Below are positions 59,216-64,000 of a stretch of 64,000 bases of DNA, piece by piece (the stretch's first letter is position 1; the number at the start of each line of letters is the position of its first letter). The notes under the pieces are model-generated. The model was not told the DNA's origin and searched no databases. It worked only from the letters and a program-made list of their open reading frames with translations. Both the position numbers and the translations under genes were made by a program. The DNA comes from Bacteroidota bacterium (GTDB lineage: Bacteria > Bacteroidota > Bacteroidia > Bacteroidales > FEN-979): NCBI GenBank assembly GCA_026391795.1, contig JAPLDI010000040.1:1-64000 (forward strand), written 5' to 3'.

Positions 59216-59466
59216 TATTTTTGGGGTTTGTTTTTTAAATATTTGATCAGGCCGAGAAGTTTCATTTTTACCGATTCAATTTTTGGTAAAATATCAAGGT
59301 TACCAATATATTCCAAGTCACGGGCTAAAAGTAATTGAGTTTCCATTTCTGCTAAGGAGCCAAGTGAAATATATAGAAATTTAACAAACTCCTTATCACT
59401 GCTTCGTGCAGCGCCTTCGGCAATATTTGATGGTACCGAGACTGAGGCTCTTCTCTCACCTCTCAC
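59215..59466 (-). pseudogene. Four-helix-bundle (23S IVS/S23-type) protein missing its usual N-terminal third; bounded by repeat arrays
   Basis: RRASVSVPSNIAEGAARSSDKEFVKFLYISLGSLAEMETQLLLARDLEYI; upstream residues MRGE are translated repeat. Confidence 0.75.
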
Positions 59467-59605
59467 TTCTCACCTTTTACAGCTTCGCCCGGTCAGTCCC
59501 ATCAAAAACAAGGACCTAGCGGGAATTGATTAACCCTGTTCTGCAGTCTATAGTCGGCAGTCGGCAGTCGGGTCTTAATACTTAACACTACTCACTTCTC
59601 ACCTC

Positions 59606-60118
59606 TCACTTTTCACCTCTCACTTCTTCCAGAAGATGCGGAGATATAGTCAAAAGCAATACCTTGTCGATATGATCCAGCCTGATCATAACTTTTCGTT
59701 TTCCCGCATCGTTGATCAGTTCACCGGTCAGCTCCTTCAACGGGCCGGAGACCACTTTCACATGCATGCCCTGCTTCAGAACGGAGGAGACACAATCGAT
59801 CTCAGGGTTGCTGCCCATGATGAATTTCAGTGTCCGGATCTGGCTTTCAGGTATCACTGCAGGTTTCCCCGAAAACCAGATGTATTTCACGGCGCCGGGA
59901 GTATTCAGGACTTCGAAATAATTTTGTTTGGGAACATTCACAAAGACATAGGAGGAGATCAGGGGTTCATCCACCATTTTCTTCCGGTCTGACCACTGCC
60001 TGAGGGTTCTGCGCATCGGCAGATAGGCTTCGATCCCCTTCTCATTCAAACGATCGGCAAGCTTTTTCTCACTTCTGGGTTTCGTGTAAACGGCATACCA
60101 ATGTAACTGGTTCTCCAT
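59606..60118 (-). CDS. UpxY-family NusG-like transcription antiterminator
   Basis: WYAVYTKPRSEKKLADRLNEKGIEAYLPMRRTLRQWSDRKKMVDEPLISSYVFVNV; first gene of the locus. Confidence 0.92.
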   Translation of the reverse strand: MENQLHWYAVYTKPRSEKKLADRLNEKGIEAYLPMRRTLRQWSDRKKMVDEPLISSYVFVNVPKQNYFEVLNTPGAVKYIWFSGKPAVIPESQIRTLKFIMGSNPEIDCVSSVLKQGMHVKVVSGPLKELTGELINDAGKRKVMIRLDHIDKVLLLTISPHLLEEVRGEK

Positions 60119-60149
60119 GAACAGAAGGTCTTTATAACAGAACGAGTAA

Positions 60150-60183
60150 CAAATTTACTCAATAAAAACATAAATCCGACAAA
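60150..60183 (-). promoter_or_regulatory. Candidate promoter for the polysaccharide locus (TTTG-N22-TAAATTTG on minus strand)
   Basis: TAAATTTG at 60157-60150 and TTTG at 60183-60180; spacer 22, longer than the usual ~19. Confidence 0.4.
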
Positions 60184-60332
60184 TTTTGGGATTTTTTATA
60201 AATAATTAACAAAAGGGAAAAATCGTGACGCGTGACGCGTGACAAAGAATCTTTAGCACCTTTGCGCCTTAGCGGTAAAATATTTTAACCGCAAAGCACG
60301 CCATGTTTATGCAAAGTTCGCAAAGGAAACAT

Positions 60333-60432
60333 CATCCCCCATCCCCCATCCCCCATCCCCCATCCCACATCTCACATCCCACATCCCCCATCCCACATCC
60401 CACATCCCACATCTCACATCTCACCTCTCACT
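60333..60432. repeat. catcccc/catccca/catctca heptanucleotide array, ~14 units
   Basis: cccccatcccccatcccccatcccacatctcacatcccacatcccccatcccacatcccac. Confidence 0.95.
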
Positions 60433-61013
60433 GCATCTTCTATGCAGGCGAGGATCTCCTCTTTTCCCGTTTTCTTCTCCGAGGAGGTCAGGATGAAGGG
60501 GGGATCGATGCTCAGGGAGGCCATGAGTGATTTCCGGTAGAGGGCCGGGTTGGCGGTATGGTGTGCTTTGGAGATCTTGTCGGCCTTGGTGAACAGAAGG
60601 ATAAAGGGGATCTGGTTCCGGCTGAGCCAGGCCATGAACTGCAGGTCGATATTCTGCGGCATATGGCGCGAATCGATGAGCAGAAAAGTGAGGCGGAGGT
60701 TATCGCGGCGAAGAAGGTAGCCTTCGATCATGGTTTCGATTTTCGCACTCTCCGCTTTCGAGGTTTTTGCAAAACCAAATCCCGGAAGGTCGACCAGGAA
60801 CCACGATTCATTGATCAGGAAATGGTTGATCAGCCGCGTCTTCCCGGGTGTGCCCGAGACTTTTGCCAGTGCCTTGATCCCGGTGATCATGTTGATGAGC
60901 GATGATTTCCCGACATTCGACCGGCCGATGAATGCAAATTCGGGAAGATCCGTTACCGGACAGATCTTCAGCGAAGGACTGCTTGCTATGAATGTTGCTG
61001 ACGAGATCTGCAT
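60414..61013 (-). CDS. engB: Ribosome biogenesis GTPase YihA/YsxC/EngB
   Basis: EFAFIGRSNVGKSSLINMITGIKALAKVSGTPGKTRLINHFLINESWFLVDLPGFGFAK; LLFTKADKISK. Confidence 0.95.
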   Translation of the reverse strand: MQISSATFIASSPSLKICPVTDLPEFAFIGRSNVGKSSLINMITGIKALAKVSGTPGKTRLINHFLINESWFLVDLPGFGFAKTSKAESAKIETMIEGYLLRRDNLRLTFLLIDSRHMPQNIDLQFMAWLSRNQIPFILLFTKADKISKAHHTANPALYRKSLMASLSIDPPFILTSSEKKTGKEEILACIEDAVRGEM

Positions 61014-61097
61014 AATTTGTTTATTACGTTTTTAACTTTTATTTGTACTTTTTCCTTTTACCCTTCGCCTGCAGGGGTTGACTGAAAAAGGAGTATT

Positions 61098-61300
61098 TAT
61101 TTTCTCGCAGAGGCTCGCTGATTAATCGCAGAGTTCCGCAGAGAGGATACTATGAATTTTAACTCTGCGAAACTTAGCGTATAACTTTGCGAAACTCTGC
61201 GTGACGTTTTTTTTGCTTATTAATCAGCCCCACGCGGGTTGCCTCCTCCTTAATTCTTACTTTTTTCGCGTCACGCCTGACGCGTCACGTGTCACGACTA
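61098..61300. repeat. cgcaga-type repeats (61098-61200) and gcgtcac array (61266-61300)
   Basis: ttctcgcagaggctcgctgattaatcgcagagttccgcagaga; gcgtcacgcctgacgcgtcacgtgtcacg. Confidence 0.8.
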
Positions 61301-62266
61301 TTGTTTCCTCCTGATCTTGATGTCCCTCCACGATGACAGCCTTCGCAGATAGGTGATAAGGTGCCGCTCCTTTTTACGCGGATAGATGTCGGGGATGTTG
61401 ATCATGATCCCGGTCTCTTCCACTTCGCCGAACTCATGGTTAATGGCGGTTCCGAAAGTGGTCATGGTAGGGGAGAGGTTCATGTAGGCATTGACCAGGG
61501 GGGGGATGTGCTCATTGTAGGTGCGGATCTTATGAACGAGGATCTTGTAATTCTCCTCGAAGGTGGATCCGTTAAAAAGGTCCGTCAGGAACTTCTCATC
61601 GGTCTCCATCTGAACCGGCTCTATCGGCGTCATCAGCTTTTCATGGTCGGGGAAATAGGTATTGAGAAAGTAGAGGATGATGTCCCTTGCCGTCTGGTTG
61701 TAATCGGGATACATCGTCATCTTGCCGAAAAAATATTTTACATCGGGATTGTCGATGATCATGGCCCCGAGCCCGTCCCAGAGGTTATCCAGCGAATACA
61801 TGCCTTTTTTAAAGTTGATTGTGGGCTGGTACTCGGGCTGAACGAACGAACGACCCAGCTCGATGGAAACGGGCAGGTAGTCGCGAATAAAGTGGTCGGA
61901 ATAATTAAAAAGTTCAGCCGTGGCGCTGTTCAGTGACCCATCTTTCTTGCAGGGAATGTTTTTACCATGGATGAAGCGATACCCGCCGACGATGTCCCTT
62001 TCGGCCGGGTTCCAGACGATCAGCTGGTTGAACGGCTTTTCAGCCTCGTCGTATTCGTCAATGTCGATTGATTTGCCGGTCCCGCCGCCTGCATCACGGA
62101 AGGTGTCCTCCCTGAGCCGGCCTACCTCCCTCATCAGGCTGGGAGAGCTGTGTGCGGTGAAGATAAAGATCTTGTTATGCCCGTTGTTTGTATTCCTGAC
62201 AAAATGAGCTTCTTCAAGTTCTTCCTCAAGCAATGTCTTATCTACCGGTGGAATGATGGACTCCAT
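61298..62266 (-). CDS. GlsB/OlsB-like lipid N-acyltransferase (hemolysin-like GNAT)
   Basis: REVGRLREDTFRDAGGGTGKSIDIDEYDEAEKPFNQLIVWNPAERDIVGGYRFIHG; IELGRSFVQPEYQ. Confidence 0.8.
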   Translation of the reverse strand: MESIIPPVDKTLLEEELEEAHFVRNTNNGHNKIFIFTAHSSPSLMREVGRLREDTFRDAGGGTGKSIDIDEYDEAEKPFNQLIVWNPAERDIVGGYRFIHGKNIPCKKDGSLNSATAELFNYSDHFIRDYLPVSIELGRSFVQPEYQPTINFKKGMYSLDNLWDGLGAMIIDNPDVKYFFGKMTMYPDYNQTARDIILYFLNTYFPDHEKLMTPIEPVQMETDEKFLTDLFNGSTFEENYKILVHKIRTYNEHIPPLVNAYMNLSPTMTTFGTAINHEFGEVEETGIMINIPDIYPRKKERHLITYLRRLSSWRDIKIRRKQ

Positions 62267-62274
62267 TCAACAAA

Positions 62275-62415
62275 AAATTACGAATTACGAATTATGCCTG
62301 CCTGCCGCAGGCAGGAATTACGAATTAAAAGTACAACAATCCATGCTATTCTTAACACTTAACACAAGAATAATGTAACCGCTACGCGGTTTAAGACTTA
62401 AAACTTAACACTTGG
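62275..62415. repeat. aattacg and cttaaca heptanucleotide repeats with cctgcctgc-c-gcaggcagg hairpin
   Basis: aattacgaattacgaattatgcctgcctgccgcaggcaggaattacgaatta; cttaacacttaacac. Confidence 0.85.
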
Positions 62416-62442
62416 TTATTCCAGGCTGAGTTTCCCCGGCCT

Positions 62443-63315
62443 TCAGGCCGGGGACAGCTCCCCCAGCCGGTAAACCTTCTCCTTGATGATCTGCGCCCAT
62501 TCTGCATCGCTGTGCGACCGGTCGAGCGTGGAAAACGGGATGGGTTCGCCGAAGGTCAGCCTGACGGTTTTGTCGTACTGGCGCATCATCTCATCGGGCA
62601 GCAGCATCATTTCAATATTTACACGGGTCACCTTCTTGCGCAGGTTTGCAAGATTGTAGAAGAAATTGGTGTTCCGTCCGGAGATGTAAACAGGGATGAT
62701 GTCGCGCTGGTATTTTTTCGCCTGTGTCACAAAGGTTTTTTTCCAGTCAAGGTCGAGGATCTTTCCTCCTTTCTGTTTCCGGGAGACGAGACCTGCCGGG
62801 AAGTAAAGGATGGTTTTGCCGGAAGCGAAATTCTGATGGATGATCTCAACATTTTCGGTATTCTTGCCATGCTTGTTGATCGGGATGAAGAGGGGCTTCA
62901 GCCCGGGGATGAACATCAGCAGGTCATTTACCGGGAAAACGACATCGGGGCGCGATTTTCCTGCCACATGCATCAGGGCAAGACCATCAAGTCCGCCGAG
63001 CGGGTGGTTTGATGCGAGGATGAACCTTCCTTCCGTGGGGATGATATCCTGAAGAGCGTTTCCGGAGATGACCGACCCATGACTGTCAACCACTTCCAGC
63101 TTCACCCCGAACTCCCCGAGGATGGCCTCGACGAAAGGAAGACCCGATTTGTCGCGGTGTTTGTAAATGTACCCGTTGATCCTGTCCTGGTGAAGGATCT
63201 TTTTCAGGATGGAAAAAACGAACGGCGGTATGATCTTTAACAGGCGTGGATTCTTGGAAGCAAAGACTGACTTTACATCAATGAGGTTCTTCGTTATTTC
63301 AACAGGTTCAGTCAT
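62443..63315 (-). CDS. GlsA/OlsA-like lysophospholipid (PlsC-type) acyltransferase
   Basis: GRFILASNHPLGGLDGLALMHVAGKSRPDVVFPVNDLLMFIPGLKPLFIPINKHG; ILYFPAGLVSRKQ. Confidence 0.85.
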   Translation of the reverse strand: MTEPVEITKNLIDVKSVFASKNPRLLKIIPPFVFSILKKILHQDRINGYIYKHRDKSGLPFVEAILGEFGVKLEVVDSHGSVISGNALQDIIPTEGRFILASNHPLGGLDGLALMHVAGKSRPDVVFPVNDLLMFIPGLKPLFIPINKHGKNTENVEIIHQNFASGKTILYFPAGLVSRKQKGGKILDLDWKKTFVTQAKKYQRDIIPVYISGRNTNFFYNLANLRKKVTRVNIEMMLLPDEMMRQYDKTVRLTFGEPIPFSTLDRSHSDAEWAQIIKEKVYRLGELSPA

Positions 63316-63495
63316 CGGGATCTTTACTTTATATTCTCTTTTCTCCTGCCAGGTTTTTTTTTACCGCAAAGGCGCGAAGGCGCAAAGGTCGCAGAAAAAC
63401 CAGCATTTCTTTTAGCGTCCTAGCGTCTTAGCGGTAAAAATACTTTTCCGAAAACCTTAAGTGGATTCACAGACTCACAAAATTAAAAAAGAAAA

Positions 63496-63538
63496 CCACC
63501 GGTTTTACATCAGAGGCTGACCTCTGCAAAACCAGTGG
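63496..63538 (-). terminator. Intrinsic terminator for rpsT
   Basis: Minus strand: CCAC-t-GGTTTT-g-CAGAGG-tcag-CCTCTG-atgt-AAAACC-g-GTGG followed by TTTTCTTTTTTAATTTT. Confidence 0.85.
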
Positions 63539-63577
63539 AATTCAGGAATAGGTTATAGCAACTGCAGGAGGAAAGCG

Positions 63578-63847
63578 TTATTCTGCTTTAGGCTTTGCGA
63601 GCGAGTTTGCTTTCTTCATCATTTTCGACTTCAGGTTGGCTGCCTTGTTCTTATGGATCACACTTTTTTTGGCGAGCTTGTCCAGGTTGGAGATGACCAC
63701 CGGAAGGTCTTTTTTAACTTCTTCGGTATCGGTCGTATTCCTCAGCTTCTTGACAGCATTCCTTACGGTCCTGGCCTGGTAACGGTTTTGTGCTTTTTTG
63801 GTTTCGGTTGAACGGATTCTTTTTTCTGAACTTTTGTGATTTGCCAT
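63578..63847 (-). CDS. rpsT: 30S ribosomal protein S20
   Basis: MANHKSSEKRIRSTETKKAQNRYQARTVRNAVKKL...KKSVIHKNKAANLKSKMMKKAN. Confidence 0.96.
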   Translation of the reverse strand: MANHKSSEKRIRSTETKKAQNRYQARTVRNAVKKLRNTTDTEEVKKDLPVVISNLDKLAKKSVIHKNKAANLKSKMMKKANSLAKPKAE

Positions 63848-63914
63848 TGTTTATGAGATAATTAATTTGTTTTTATAGTTCCTGTTTCTATTCTGTTTCT
63901 AATCTTTAGTATTC

Positions 63915-63985
63915 ATTCCGACTTCTGACTTCTGATTTCTGATTTCCGACTGCTGACTGCTGACTGCTGACTGCCCACTGCGCTT
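63915..63985. repeat. cttctga / ctgctga heptanucleotide array
   Basis: cgacttctgacttctgatttctgatttccgactgctgactgctgactgctgactg. Confidence 0.92.
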
Positions 63986-64000
63986 CGCGGCTGCAAAGAT

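Noticed and set aside
59118-59640. Diversity-generating retroelement because of an Avd-like four-helix-bundle protein
   Set aside because: No reverse transcriptase or template/variable repeat pair seen in the window.

Overview
The window looks like a Bacteroidetes-type chromosome segment (UpxY/NusG-like antiterminator, Wzi-like protein, TTTG-N19-TAnnTTTG promoter, GlsB/GlsA-like pair). Most of it is one ~55 kb surface-polysaccharide locus read on the minus strand, from an UpxY-like gene at ~60.1 kb to a WecA/MraY-family initiating transferase at ~4.8 kb. It carries a flippase, a polymerase/ligase candidate, about ten glycosyltransferases, dTDP-3-amino-sugar genes, a CDP-deoxysugar module with a split transketolase, a Dlt-like module (adenylating enzyme, ACP, MBOAT, SGNH-like) and a second ACP module (FkbH, ACP, MBOAT). 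Flanking genes include pyrE, a NUDIX hydrolase, tRNA-Glu, engB, glsB/glsA-like genes and rpsT. The most unusual feature is a set of dispersed short tandem repeats. At least ten different unit sequences share a 7-bp period (gtgagat, gagaggt, ccagcat, cagtcgg, cacgcgt, cttctga, catcccc, ctccatc, cttaaca, aattacg). They fill intergenic regions, supply stop codons and C-terminal tails to several genes, and sit in frame inside conserved enzymes. Composite copies flank both AAA/DUF4143 ATPase genes, which in turn bracket the CDP-sugar module. Other points: a 45-bp repeat array in the Wzi-like gene with an extra 14-bp partial unit that exactly accounts for its frameshift; an IS4-like element splitting an fkbM-type gene with a clear 10-bp target duplication; and a decayed wecB/SGNH duplication. 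All family names come from reading translations; no database search was run.
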